Source of the DNA: Gemmatimonadota bacterium
GTDB taxonomy: Bacteria; Gemmatimonadota; Gemmatimonadetes; Palauibacterales; KS3-K002
Assembly (NCBI GenBank): GCA_020344015.1
Contig: CP070812.1
Location: 570,382-616,940 of the forward strand
DNA: 46,559 bases
Direction of reading: 5' to 3'
This document shows, one piece after another, positions 33,973 to 42,295 of this stretch. Each line of letters opens with the position of its first letter. Within the stretch, counting starts at the first letter, position 1. The notes beneath the pieces were generated by a model, which was not told the origin of the DNA, searched no databases, and worked only from the letters and a program-made list of their open reading frames with translations. The position numbers and the translations under genes are program-made.

Positions 33973-34586
33973 ACCAGACGAGCAGCCTTCAGTATCACTT
34001 CAAGACTCGCCGGGTCCGGCAACAAGACGAAGTGACCTGACATGCTGGCGTCGCCGGGGTCAAATCGAAAGCGCGTGTCCAGGATGATGACGTTTCCCTG
34101 CTCGTAGTTGAAATCGAGGTAGGCCGTGGACAGAATCGCTGCGCTGAGGTCGATGGCCAGGCTCGGCACCGATGGGATCAGCATCAGCCCCAACATGTCG
34201 GACAGCCCGTTGAGGTAGGCGCCAGTCAAGATGTTCGCCGTCTCTTTGAGGGCCGATTGCTCGAACTCCGCAAAGACCTTGGTCGTTCCGGGTTCCCTAC
34301 TGAGCAGCATGTCGGCAAGCTGCAACGCCAAGTTCTTCTCGAAGAGCAGCAGACTACGGCCAGTCATGTCACCCAACACCTGCAGCAGCACGGCAGCAAC
34401 AACGCCACCATCGCCGACAGCGGAGGCCGCTTCCTCGATCGTGCACATCTGCACCTTCGGCACATCGATCATGATGCGGCGATGCGTCAACTGGCTGAGA
34501 GCCGTCGCCGCGTGGCCTGCGCCGATGTTCGCCACTTCCTTCAGAGCATCAAGCTCTTTATCATGGAGATCACGCTTCGCGTTCAT
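33969..34586 (-). CDS. cheC: CheY-P phosphatase CheC
   Basis: A CYX-family phosphatase that dephosphorylates CheY-P and is stimulated by CheD. The 205-residue protein keeps both active-site helices with the E-x2-N pattern: LDALKEVANIGAGHAATAL near residue 13 and SALKETANILTGAYLNGL near residue 110. Two sites mark it as CheC and not CheX. The start ATG at 34586 has GAGGGA about 8 bases upstream. The gene follows cheA with a gap of 32 bases. Confidence 0.93.
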   Translation of the reverse strand: MNAKRDLHDKELDALKEVANIGAGHAATALSQLTHRRIMIDVPKVQMCTIEEAASAVGDGGVVAAVLLQVLGDMTGRSLLLFEKNLALQLADMLLSREPGTTKVFAEFEQSALKETANILTGAYLNGLSDMLGLMLIPSVPSLAIDLSAAILSTAYLDFNYEQGNVIILDTRFRFDPGDASMSGHFVLLPDPASLEVILKAARLV

Positions 34587-34618
34587 TAACGCCGTCCCTC
34601 AATGGTGAATCCGCGTCA

Positions 34619-36253
34619 TCACGACAGATTGCCCACGTCCAATACCAAGGCCGGTTGTCCATCCGGCCGCACGATGGCGCCCGAGAATACTGGTACTGCG
34701 CCGCGCGGCGGATCGAACGGTTTGATCACGATTTCCTCTTCGCCGAGGAACTGGTCGACCGAGATAGCCATACGTGACTCCCCATACTCGAGACCCACGA
34801 GATTCAGGAAGCCACCTCCGTCCTTCGACGATCCGTTAGCCTCGCCACCTGTGAACAGAGTACGCAGGCGAGTCAGCGGCACGCGCTCGCCGGCCCAGTG
34901 GACCCACTCCTGACCGTGGGCCTGCTCCACAGCCGTCTCCTCGACTTCGAAACTCTCGCGCGTGAACGTGGCGGGTAGGGCATAAACCTGACCGTCCACC
35001 TCAACGATAAGAGCGCGCAGGATCGCCAGGGTCAGCGGGAGGTCGAGACGGAACGAGGTGCCCGCACCCGGCTCGCTCCTGAAGCCGACCGAGCCGCCGA
35101 GCCCCCGGATAGTGGTCTCGACGACGTCGAGCCCGACTCCACGGCCGGACAGCGTGGTAATCTGCGCAGCCGTAGAGAAACCTGGTCGCGCCATGATTCG
35201 GAACAGCGTCTGGTCCGTCGGTTCCTCGCCATCCCGCAGAAGCCCTTCGCGCCTTGCCTTTTCGATAACACCCTCGCGATCGATGCCCCGGCCATCGTCA
35301 CGTATAGTGATCACCAGCCGGGAACGCTCGCGTTGTGCGGCGAGTTCGATTCGGCCGACTCGCGGCTTGCCGGCGCGCTCGCGCTCTTCCGCGGGCTCGA
35401 TACCGTGGTCCACGGCGTTGCGCAGCAGATGGACCAGTGGATCGCTGATCGCATCTAGCAGCGAGCGGTCGAGCTCGAGTTGCTTACCCGTAATCTCGAG
35501 ATCGATCTCCTTCCCCACCGAGCGCGAGGCGTCGCGCACCAGGCGCGGGAAGCGATCAAAGATCTGCCAGACAGGCACCATACGGCTTTCGACAACATGC
35601 GCCTGCATCTCGCCGATGAACCTGCCGGCGCGCTCGACGGCATCCTGGAGCGACTCGGCGCCCAGCTGATCCGCCAGGGCCTTCAGTTCTCCGCGCAGGA
35701 TCATCAACTCGCCCATCAGGTTCATCAGTGCATCGAGGCGGCGGATGTCAACGCGCAAACGACTGCTGTCCGAGCGTCGCGACGTGGGGGCCGCGACGCG
35801 CTGCGCCTCGTACTCAGGCGACGGTTGCGCAGGCGCACCCGTTTCCGGCGGCGGCTGCTGGGCCTCACCGTCGTCAGCCAGTCGCCAGAGTACCAGTCGC
35901 TGAATCGCAGACGACGGATCCGCCGGCGTTTTGCCGGCCACGGTAGCCTCGACCGCGCCCTCGAGGAGATCGGAAGCCTCGAGCAGCAGATCAACGACTT
36001 CTGCGCCTACATTCCGCCTGCCCGACCTGAGTTCGTCAAGCACCGACTCGATGTTGTGGGCGAGTCGTGTCGGTACGTCGTAGCCCATCGCCGCCGCCAT
36101 CCCCTTGATCGTGTGCACTGACCGAAAGACGGCGTCGAGGGAAGCCTGGTCCCCAGGTTCCTCTTCTAGAGCAACGAGCGCGCGACCCATCTCCGCCAGA
36201 TGCTCGCGCGCCTCTGCTGCAAAGAGCTCGGCGTATTTCTGCTGCTGGCTCAT
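34619..36253 (-). CDS. cheA: Chemotaxis histidine kinase CheA
   Basis: A 544-residue kinase starting at ATG 36253, which overlaps the cheY stop (ATGA). P1 phosphotransfer domain with H47 (SVHTIKGMAAAMGY); a Pro-rich linker in place of a clear P2; P3 dimerisation helices (about 160-220); P4 ATPase with N box LLRNAVDHGIEPAEER, G1 TIRDDGRGID, F box RPGFSTAAQITTLSGRGVGL; P5 CheW-like regulatory domain to the C-terminus. An open frame extends to 36373, but lies in cheY and is Arg-rich and unnatural. Lack of an obvious P2 fits kinases that pass phosphate directly from P1 to CheY. Confidence 0.95.
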   Translation of the reverse strand: MSQQQKYAELFAAEAREHLAEMGRALVALEEEPGDQASLDAVFRSVHTIKGMAAAMGYDVPTRLAHNIESVLDELRSGRRNVGAEVVDLLLEASDLLEGAVEATVAGKTPADPSSAIQRLVLWRLADDGEAQQPPPETGAPAQPSPEYEAQRVAAPTSRRSDSSRLRVDIRRLDALMNLMGELMILRGELKALADQLGAESLQDAVERAGRFIGEMQAHVVESRMVPVWQIFDRFPRLVRDASRSVGKEIDLEITGKQLELDRSLLDAISDPLVHLLRNAVDHGIEPAEERERAGKPRVGRIELAAQRERSRLVITIRDDGRGIDREGVIEKARREGLLRDGEEPTDQTLFRIMARPGFSTAAQITTLSGRGVGLDVVETTIRGLGGSVGFRSEPGAGTSFRLDLPLTLAILRALIVEVDGQVYALPATFTRESFEVEETAVEQAHGQEWVHWAGERVPLTRLRTLFTGGEANGSSKDGGGFLNLVGLEYGESRMAISVDQFLGEEEIVIKPFDPPRGAVPVFSGAIVRPDGQPALVLDVGNLS

Positions 36254-36612
36254 CCCAACAAGCGTTGCACCGCCTCGAGTACCCTTGAGGGCTGGAACGG
36301 CTTGACCACGAAATCTCGGGCACCGGCCTGAATGGCCTCGACCACCAGCCCCTGCTGGCCCATGGCGCTGCACATCAGGATCCTGGCGTCAGGATCGAAC
36401 TTGACGATCTCGCGAACCGCATCGATCCCGCCCATGTCGGGCATCACGATGTCCATAGTCACGAGGTCAGGCTTGAGCTCCTTGTACTTCTCAACAGCTT
36501 CCGCCCCGGAGGAGGCCTCACCCACGACTTCGAAGTCCGCGCCCTTGAGGATGTCAGCGATCATCGTTCGCATGAAGATCGCGTCGTCAACAATTAGCAC
36601 CGTGCGGCTCAT
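36250..36612 (-). CDS. cheY: Response regulator CheY
   Basis: A single receiver domain of 120 residues with all key residues: D9-D10 acidic pair, phospho-acceptor D54 (TMDIVMPDM), S82 (CSAMGQ) and K104 (VVKPF). No output domain. It receives phosphate from the adjacent CheA. Its target is unknown because no flagellar gene is present; MglA, a PATAN protein or a pilus motor are candidates. ATG 36612 has AGGAG 7 bases upstream. It lies 9 bases after the first cheW gene. Confidence 0.95.
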   Translation of the reverse strand: MSRTVLIVDDAIFMRTMIADILKGADFEVVGEASSGAEAVEKYKELKPDLVTMDIVMPDMGGIDAVREIVKFDPDARILMCSAMGQQGLVVEAIQAGARDFVVKPFQPSRVLEAVQRLLG

Positions 36613-36621
36613 GAATCGCTC

Positions 36622-37107
36622 CTATCTTACCGTCGACCCGAGCCGGATCGACCGTTCACGGTCTCCGGCCTGGTCGAAAACACGTGCGAAGATCGCCGGT
36701 ACGTCGAGCCGTATGTACGGCCGCGGCCCGAAGTGCCCCACTCCCACCGCCAGATCTCGAGCACCAAGCGCCTCCAGCAAATCACTCTCGACGTCGAGCT
36801 CAGTCGCCGAGTAAGAAGCCATGCCTATCACCCGATCCACCATCAACGCGACCCGCCGATCGCCGTCAGCGAAAACCACGAGCGCCGACTCGACTCCAGG
36901 CTCCGACTCCACACCCAGGAAAGTCCCTAGCTCTCCGGCGACGATGACCTTGCCGCGCCGGTTCAGGAGCCCCAGCACACCCTGTATCGCTCCTGGGACT
37001 GGCGTCGCCTCGGTCGGATCCATTACCTCGCGAACCTCGTCGGCGGCGGCGGCGAACAGACACCCACCGACCTCAACAAGTAGCTGGCGCCTGGCAGAGT
37101 CCGACAC
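36622..37107 (-). CDS. cheW: CheW-domain adaptor, first gene of the chemosensory unit
   Basis: A single CheW-like domain of about 161 residues: RRQLLVEVGGCLFAAAADEV, then GVLGLLNRRGKVIVAGELGT, ALVVFADGDRRVALMVDRVI. It couples receptors to CheA. There is no ATG; I chose GTG 37107, where GAGGG lies 9 bases upstream. GTG 37128 is open but lacks a ribosome-binding site. The C-terminal part (RPYIRLDVPAIFARVF) is typical. The promoter at 37180-37208 directly precedes it, giving a leader of about 70 bases. Confidence 0.9.
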   Translation of the reverse strand: MSDSARRQLLVEVGGCLFAAAADEVREVMDPTEATPVPGAIQGVLGLLNRRGKVIVAGELGTFLGVESEPGVESALVVFADGDRRVALMVDRVIGMASYSATELDVESDLLEALGARDLAVGVGHFGPRPYIRLDVPAIFARVFDQAGDRERSIRLGSTVR

Positions 37108-37179
37108 CCAGTGCAACCCTCGAAGCACGTTAGTGGGAAATGGGGGAGGTATCGCGGTGCGGCCACTCGCGGAAGTACA

Positions 37180-37208
37180 AGTATAATAACGACTAACGCG
37201 TCGGTCAA
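37180..37208 (-). promoter_or_regulatory. Near-consensus promoter of the chemosensory/MglA unit
   Basis: On the minus strand TTGACC (37203-37208) and TATACT (37180-37185) are separated by exactly 17 bases. The -35 element lies over the stop codon of rluD (37205-37207). It is the strongest promoter match in the window and stands in an A/T-rich island, unlike the GC-rich surroundings. The predicted start is near 37173. Confidence 0.8.
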
Positions 37209-38173
37209 CTTGTCCGGCGGGCCCATTCTGCGACCTCCGCCAGGTCCCCGGGTAGGGGGGCCGAGAACTCCAGCCGCTGACCCGAAACAGGGTGCGCGAA
37301 GGCTAGCTCCGCCGCGTGCAAGAATTGGCGTTTCACCCGTTTTGCCAGGTCGCCAGGCCAGCGGCCTTCCAGTCCACGTTCCCAACCTTCACCGTATTGC
37401 CGGTCACCGACAACCGGATGGCCGATATGTCTCAAATGGACACGGATTTGGTGGGTTCGGCCTGTGAGAAGTCGGATCTTGAGCAAATCAGCAGCCTTCC
37501 ACCGCTCGAGGCGCTCGATCTCGGTGACCGCAGTTCGCGCGCCCGGCACCACGGCCATTCGTTTCCGATCGCGGTGGTGGCGGCCGACGTCCGCATCAAC
37601 GCGGAGCGTCTCGTCCTTGAGATGTCCCCAGCAAGCAGCCAGGTAGCGGCGGACGATCTCGCGCCGTGCAAGCGAGCCGGCGAGGCGGCGATGGGTCGTC
37701 TCGTCCTTGGCGACGATGATCAAGCCCGAAGTGTCCTTGTCTAACCGGTGGACGATTCCCGGTCTGCACGCCTCGCCAACCGGGGACAGTACGCCTACAT
37801 GGTGCAGAAGAGCGTTGACGAGCGTGCCACGGGGATGGCCGGGGGCCGGGTGCACGACCATCCCGGCCGGCTTGTTCACAATGAGGAAGCCCTCGTCCTC
37901 GAAGACGACATCGATAGGGATCTCTTCCGCAACCGCGAGCAGCGGCTCGGGCGGCGGGACGACGACAGTAATGACGTCGCCCAACTCGGGAATGTAGCTC
38001 TTCTTGGGAATTTGGTCGGCGACGCGGACACGACCCGCCTCAATCAGCGACGCAACCTGGGAACGGGAAAGCGGAAGCTTGTCTGCTAGATAGCGGTCGA
38101 TCCGCTGGCCGCTGGGCTTGTCGACCTCGACCCGGTAGGTTGCGTAACCTTCCCGGTCCTCAACCTGATCCAC
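37205..38173 (-). CDS. rluD: 23S rRNA pseudouridine synthase, RluD/YlyB family
   Basis: Pseudouridine synthase of about 322 residues. An N-terminal S4 RNA-binding domain (RIDRYLADKLPLSRSQVASL) is followed by the RluA-type catalytic domain with VNKPAGMVVHPAPGH, the active aspartate in HRLDKDTSGLIIVAKDE, and TGRTHQIRVHLRHIGHPVVG. The frame is open to 38338, but the upstream part lies inside lspA and is unnatural. I chose GTG 38173, which overlaps lspA by 14 bases; the ribosome-binding site is weak. The order lspA-rluD is the same as lspA-ylyB in Bacillus. Confidence 0.94.
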   Translation of the reverse strand: MDQVEDREGYATYRVEVDKPSGQRIDRYLADKLPLSRSQVASLIEAGRVRVADQIPKKSYIPELGDVITVVVPPPEPLLAVAEEIPIDVVFEDEGFLIVNKPAGMVVHPAPGHPRGTLVNALLHHVGVLSPVGEACRPGIVHRLDKDTSGLIIVAKDETTHRRLAGSLARREIVRRYLAACWGHLKDETLRVDADVGRHHRDRKRMAVVPGARTAVTEIERLERWKAADLLKIRLLTGRTHQIRVHLRHIGHPVVGDRQYGEGWERGLEGRWPGDLAKRVKRQFLHAAELAFAHPVSGQRLEFSAPLPGDLAEVAEWARRTS

Positions 38174-38696
38174 TCTTACTCTGGTCGCGACGCTGGTCTT
38201 CTGCCCACAGCGAGGCGAGGAGCAGGATGGCCCCCAAGGTGACGGCCGTATCCGCAATGTTGAACACGGGCCAGCGGAGGTTGCCGATACCGAAGTCCAG
38301 GAAGTCAACAACACCTGCCGCGGACCGGATACGGTCAATCACGTTGCCCAATGCACCGCCAGATATCGCCCCGATCGCGAACAGCCTCAGTCGGTCATGC
38401 GCAGCGGTGTGCCGGTACATCACGAGCAGCACACCGAGAGCGACGAAAGCGAGGGCGAGGAAGATAAAGCGCGAGTAGGGCCCAAGGTGAAGCCCAAACG
38501 CCGCCCCCGGGTTATAGATGTAAGTGAGGCGAAAGAACTCGCCGAAGACAGGAATCTGATCGTAGGGAGTCAGCGTCTGTTGGACGAGGTACTTGGTCAG
38601 CAGGTCGAGCGCGAGAATCGCCCCTGCCGTGCCAGCAAACGCTCCCAGCTTCCCCCTCAGCGGGGCCGCCCCCGCTAACTCCTCTCTCGCGCTCAT
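38160..38696 (-). CDS. lspA: Prolipoprotein signal peptidase LspA
   Basis: Inner-membrane aspartyl peptidase that cleaves lipoprotein signal peptides. From ATG 38696 it has 178 residues and four transmembrane segments. Family motifs are LALDLLTKYLVQ, YNPGAAFGL, GALGNVIDRIR with catalytic D121, and PVFNIADTAVTLG with catalytic D149. GGAGG lies only 2 bases before ATG 38696; an alternative GTG at 38723 has GGAGGAGG at ideal spacing and would add nine residues. The open frame further upstream belongs to an overlapping frame of the zinc-finger gene. Confidence 0.94.
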   Translation of the reverse strand: MSAREELAGAAPLRGKLGAFAGTAGAILALDLLTKYLVQQTLTPYDQIPVFGEFFRLTYIYNPGAAFGLHLGPYSRFIFLALAFVALGVLLVMYRHTAAHDRLRLFAIGAISGGALGNVIDRIRSAAGVVDFLDFGIGNLRWPVFNIADTAVTLGAILLLASLWAEDQRRDQSKSGSG

Positions 38697-38718
38697 TTCC
38701 TCCGCCCGCGGGTACGCG

Positions 38719-39105
38719 TCAGGCACCGCCGTCCTCCTCCCGCTCCTTGCACTTGATGCACAGCCGAGCGTGGGGAAGCGCGTCCAGCCGCTCGTACCCC
38801 ACTTCATTGCCGCACTCCTGGCAGATCCCGTAGCTGTCAGGTGACTTGTAGAGGCGACGCAGGGCTTCATCGATGTGATACAGCAGCCGACCTTCCTTGC
38901 TGGCGAACAGGAACGCCTTCTCACGTTCCATCGCGTCCGTCCCCTGATCCGCCATGTGAAAGCTGTAGGCCGACAGATCACCATCCGACCCCTGGAGCGT
39001 GTCGGAGAAAGATTCGTCGAACTGGGCCAGCTGCTTGACTATCTTCTCCCGCTCATCCAGAAGGCGCTCCTCGAAGTGCGCCCGATCTTTCTTGCTCAGT
39101 GGCAT
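38719..39105 (-). CDS. DksA/TraR-family zinc-finger protein
   Basis: A 128-residue protein with an N-terminal coiled-coil (about 5-35 and 58-85) and a four-cysteine zinc finger, C95-x2-C98 and C116-x2-C119 (GICQECGNEVGYERL, LCIKCKE). DksA-type proteins enter the RNA polymerase secondary channel and modify initiation with ppGpp. The loop between the helices is longer and Ser/Asp-rich (GSDGDLSAYSFHMADQGTD) and resembles YlyA/YteA-type proteins of Bacillus more than E. coli DksA. GGAG lies 6 bases before ATG. Position between ileS and lspA matches ylyA of Bacillus. Confidence 0.92.
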   Translation of the reverse strand: MPLSKKDRAHFEERLLDEREKIVKQLAQFDESFSDTLQGSDGDLSAYSFHMADQGTDAMEREKAFLFASKEGRLLYHIDEALRRLYKSPDSYGICQECGNEVGYERLDALPHARLCIKCKEREEDGGA

Positions 39106-39133
39106 GTCTACTCCTTCAATGTTTCCACAGCGG

Positions 39134-42100
39134 TCAAGATACCTGGACCCCGATCTCAGCCTCTCCGCTTTCCAGCCGGAACTGCTGCCTGTGCGTGTAT
39201 GTGCCCTCAGCTAGCGGCTCACGACCCACCTCCACAGCCACGGCGAGTACCTCACCGGCTATGTATTCGCTGTGGTTTTTCGCCGCCGAGACCACGTCGG
39301 GCGCTCCAAAGATACCCAAACGGATCCGGTCGTCCAGTTCCAGCCCCGCATCACGCCGCAAACGCTGAATCCGGTTGACAAGATCCCGGGCGATCCCTTC
39401 CAGCCTGAGCGCCTCGTCCAGGGCCGTGTCCAGTCCCACCGTGACCCCACCGTCCGACTGAACGACCAGGCCCGGCCGCGGTTCCTGCAGGAGACTCACC
39501 GCCGTTTCCGGCACCTCGACCCGCTCATCCAAGACCTCGAGCGGCAGTGCCCCGCCCCGGGCCCGCCACGCGGTCAGCTCGGAGCCGCCCAAAGCCTTCA
39601 GGGCCTCCGCAACCGCCTGGGCGCGAGAGCCGAATTGGGGCCCGAGAACCGCAAAGTTCGGCTCTGCCCGGTAGGTTACCAGCTCGCCGGCATCGGTGGT
39701 GAAAGTAATCTCCTTTACATTCAACTCATCCCGCACGAGTTCCAGCAGTTCCTCTGCCATCCCCGAAGCTCGCTCTCCCGGGAGGACGGCATACAGCCGA
39801 CGCAGCGGTTGGCGGACGCGGACTCCCGCTGCTTCGCGGGCGGCCCGGCCAAGGCGGGTCAGCTGGCGGCTGGTATCCATCGCTCGGTCCAGCTGTGAAT
39901 CCCGCCGATCTCCGGGCTCGGGGTAGCGCTCGAAATGGACGGAGACCCCGTCGGTCAGCTGGCGATGGATCCAGTCGCTGATGAACGGGATCGCGGGCGC
40001 CATGAGGCGGCAGCTCGTGACGAGCACTTCCCACAACGTAGCGAAGGCCTCGTTCATCGTCTCACGCGTCGCCGCTCTCGTGCCCCAGAAGCGCGCCCGC
40101 GCAAGCCTCACGTACCAGTTCGAGACATCGTCGATCACGAAGTCACTGATCCTGCGAACCGCGTGCGTGACGTTGTACTTGTCGAGGTCGGACCGGCAGG
40201 CGGCTACGGTTGCGTCGAGCCGCGAGAGCAGCCAGCGGTCTATCAACGGCCGTTTTGCGGCCTCCTCCTCACCGCCTGGCTTCCACTTCTCGAGGTTGGC
40301 GTACATCTCGAAGAAGCGATAAGTCGCCGACAAGGTTGCGAAGAACCTGCGGCGTACTTCGGCGATCGCCTTCGGGTCGTGCCGTTTGGGCAGCCAGAAG
40401 TTGCTTACCGAAAGGAGGTAGTAGCGAATCGCGTCGGCGCCGTATTCGCCAACCGCGTCCCACGGATCAACCACGTTGCCCCGCGACTTCGACATCTTGA
40501 CGCCATCAGCGTCAAGAACCATGCCGTTGACGACGACGTTCCTGTAGGGCGCCTGGTCGAACAAGACCGTCGAGATTGCCAGCAGCGAGTAGAACCATCC
40601 TCGCGTTTGATCCAGCCCTTCCGCGATGAAATCTGCCGGGAATTGGCTCTCGAACTCGGACCCGCTCTCCATCGGATAATGCCACTGGCCAAACGGCATA
40701 GAACCCGAATCGAACCAGGTATCGATGACCTCCGGGGTCCGCCGCATCGTCGAGCCGCACTCCGAGCACTCCCATTCCAGTGTGTCAATGAAAGGCTTGT
40801 GCGGGTCGAAGTCAGGGCCCAACTCGATGCCTGCACGCTCGGCAAGCTCAGTATAGCTCCCAATTACGTGAACGTGAGAACGGTCCTGATCACAGATCCA
40901 CACCGGGAGCGGTGTTCCCCAGTAGCGATCCCGTGAAAGAGCCCAGTCAACGTTGTTCTCGAGCCACTCCTCCATCCGCCCGCGGCCGATCTCCGGCGGA
41001 TGCCAGTTGATAGCGGCGTTGTTCGCCAGCAGTCGATCCTTGACCGCCGTAGTGCGCAGATACCACGAATTCCGTGCGTAGTAGAGGAGCGGTGTGTCGC
41101 AACGCCAGCAGAACGGATAACTGTGAGTGTAGTCGGCAGCCTTCCAGAGCCTGCCGGATTGGCTGAGCGCTTCTACGATCTGGGGGTCGGCGTCCTTCAC
41201 GAAGACGCCCGCCCAGGCCGTCACCTCCGGGTTGAAACGGCCTTGCTCGTCAACCAGGTGGTGCATCGGGAGCCCGAGCTGCACTCCGAGGTCGTAGTCA
41301 TCTTGACCGTACATCACCGCGGTGTGCACGATCCCGGTCCCCTCGTCGGCCGTCACGAAGTCGGCCACCGCTACGAACCAGCCGTTACCCTCGCCGACCG
41401 CGTCAGCGAGAAACGGGAATGGCGGCTCGTAGCGAAGCCCCTCCAACTTCCCACCGGGCATCGTCTCCAGGATCTCGTGGTCCTCGCCCAAAACCTCGTC
41501 CGCCAATCGCTCAGCCAAGTAGAAGATCTCGTCGCCGACTCGCGCCTTCACGTAGGCGATCATCGGGCTGACCGCGAGGGCTATGTTCCCGGGCAGCGTC
41601 CAGGGCGTCGTCGTCCAGGCAAGCAGGTACTCGTTCGGCCGACCCTCGAGGGGAAACTTGACCGTCACCGCCGGTTCTGTGACGTCCTCGTAACCCATGG
41701 CGACCTCGTGACTCGAGAGGCCGGTCCCGCAGCGTGGGCAATACGGGACGACTTTATGGCCGCGGTAGAGCAGACCCTTCTCGTGGAACTGGGAGAGCGC
41801 CCACCAAACGCTCTCGACGAACTCCGGCGAGCAGGTGATATAGGGACGCGAGTAGTCGAGCCAGAAACCGATGCGGAGAGACAGCTTCTCCCAGTCTTCC
41901 TTGTAGGTGAAGATGTGTTCCCGGCATACCGCGGCGAACTGCTCGACGCCGATCTTCTCGATCTCGGGTTTGCCGGAGATGCCGAGCGCCTTCTCTGCTT
42001 CGACCTCCACCGGAAGACCGTGTGTATCCCAGCCGGCGATGCGGGTGACCGAGCGCCCCTGCATCGTCTTGTAGCGACAGAAGGTGTCCTTGAGCGACCG

Positions 42101-42289
42101 CGAAAAGACGTGGTGAATGCCGGGCCGGCCGTTTGCCGTTGGCGGCCCTTCGTAGAACACGAACGGCTCGCCGTCCTTGGCTAGCTCCAGCGAGCGGTGG
42201 AAGGTATCCTCTTCCTCCCAGGTCCGCAGAACGTCTTCTTCGAGTTCGGTTGGATCCTCAGGAATCTCGCGGTATAGCTTGTCCGTCAT
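39134..42289 (-). CDS. ileS: Isoleucyl-tRNA synthetase, type 2 (IleS2), with GIHH signature
   Basis: Class I synthetase of 1051 residues that charges tRNA-Ile. N-terminal Rossmann part with GPPTANGRPGIHHVFSR, editing domain (CP1, about 200-400), KMSKS loop DGVKMSKSRGNVVDPWD, anticodon-binding domain and a long C-terminal region (about 850-1051) typical of the eukaryote-like IleRS2 clade. The class signature HxGH is replaced by G57-I58-H59-H60: first and third residues are swapped. Such altered-motif IleRS2 enzymes have been reported in a few bacteria with extreme mupirocin resistance. Position after divIVA matches Firmicutes. The C-terminal zinc-finger of IleRS1 is lacking. Confidence 0.96.
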   Translation of the reverse strand: MTDKLYREIPEDPTELEEDVLRTWEEEDTFHRSLELAKDGEPFVFYEGPPTANGRPGIHHVFSRSLKDTFCRYKTMQGRSVTRIAGWDTHGLPVEVEAEKALGISGKPEIEKIGVEQFAAVCREHIFTYKEDWEKLSLRIGFWLDYSRPYITCSPEFVESVWWALSQFHEKGLLYRGHKVVPYCPRCGTGLSSHEVAMGYEDVTEPAVTVKFPLEGRPNEYLLAWTTTPWTLPGNIALAVSPMIAYVKARVGDEIFYLAERLADEVLGEDHEILETMPGGKLEGLRYEPPFPFLADAVGEGNGWFVAVADFVTADEGTGIVHTAVMYGQDDYDLGVQLGLPMHHLVDEQGRFNPEVTAWAGVFVKDADPQIVEALSQSGRLWKAADYTHSYPFCWRCDTPLLYYARNSWYLRTTAVKDRLLANNAAINWHPPEIGRGRMEEWLENNVDWALSRDRYWGTPLPVWICDQDRSHVHVIGSYTELAERAGIELGPDFDPHKPFIDTLEWECSECGSTMRRTPEVIDTWFDSGSMPFGQWHYPMESGSEFESQFPADFIAEGLDQTRGWFYSLLAISTVLFDQAPYRNVVVNGMVLDADGVKMSKSRGNVVDPWDAVGEYGADAIRYYLLSVSNFWLPKRHDPKAIAEVRRRFFATLSATYRFFEMYANLEKWKPGGEEEAAKRPLIDRWLLSRLDATVAACRSDLDKYNVTHAVRRISDFVIDDVSNWYVRLARARFWGTRAATRETMNEAFATLWEVLVTSCRLMAPAIPFISDWIHRQLTDGVSVHFERYPEPGDRRDSQLDRAMDTSRQLTRLGRAAREAAGVRVRQPLRRLYAVLPGERASGMAEELLELVRDELNVKEITFTTDAGELVTYRAEPNFAVLGPQFGSRAQAVAEALKALGGSELTAWRARGGALPLEVLDERVEVPETAVSLLQEPRPGLVVQSDGGVTVGLDTALDEALRLEGIARDLVNRIQRLRRDAGLELDDRIRLGIFGAPDVVSAAKNHSEYIAGEVLAVAVEVGREPLAEGTYTHRQQFRLESGEAEIGVQVS

Positions 42290-42295
42290 ATCTGG

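Noticed and set aside
36254..36373. N-terminal extension of CheA
   Set aside because: It overlaps cheY in another frame and has no similarity to a P1 domain; ATG 36253 in an ATGA overlap fits better.
38697..38984. Extended LspA frame and a membrane-free N-terminal domain
   Set aside because: The segment is the out-of-frame shadow of the zinc-finger gene; only the last nine codons (from GTG 38723) could be genuine.
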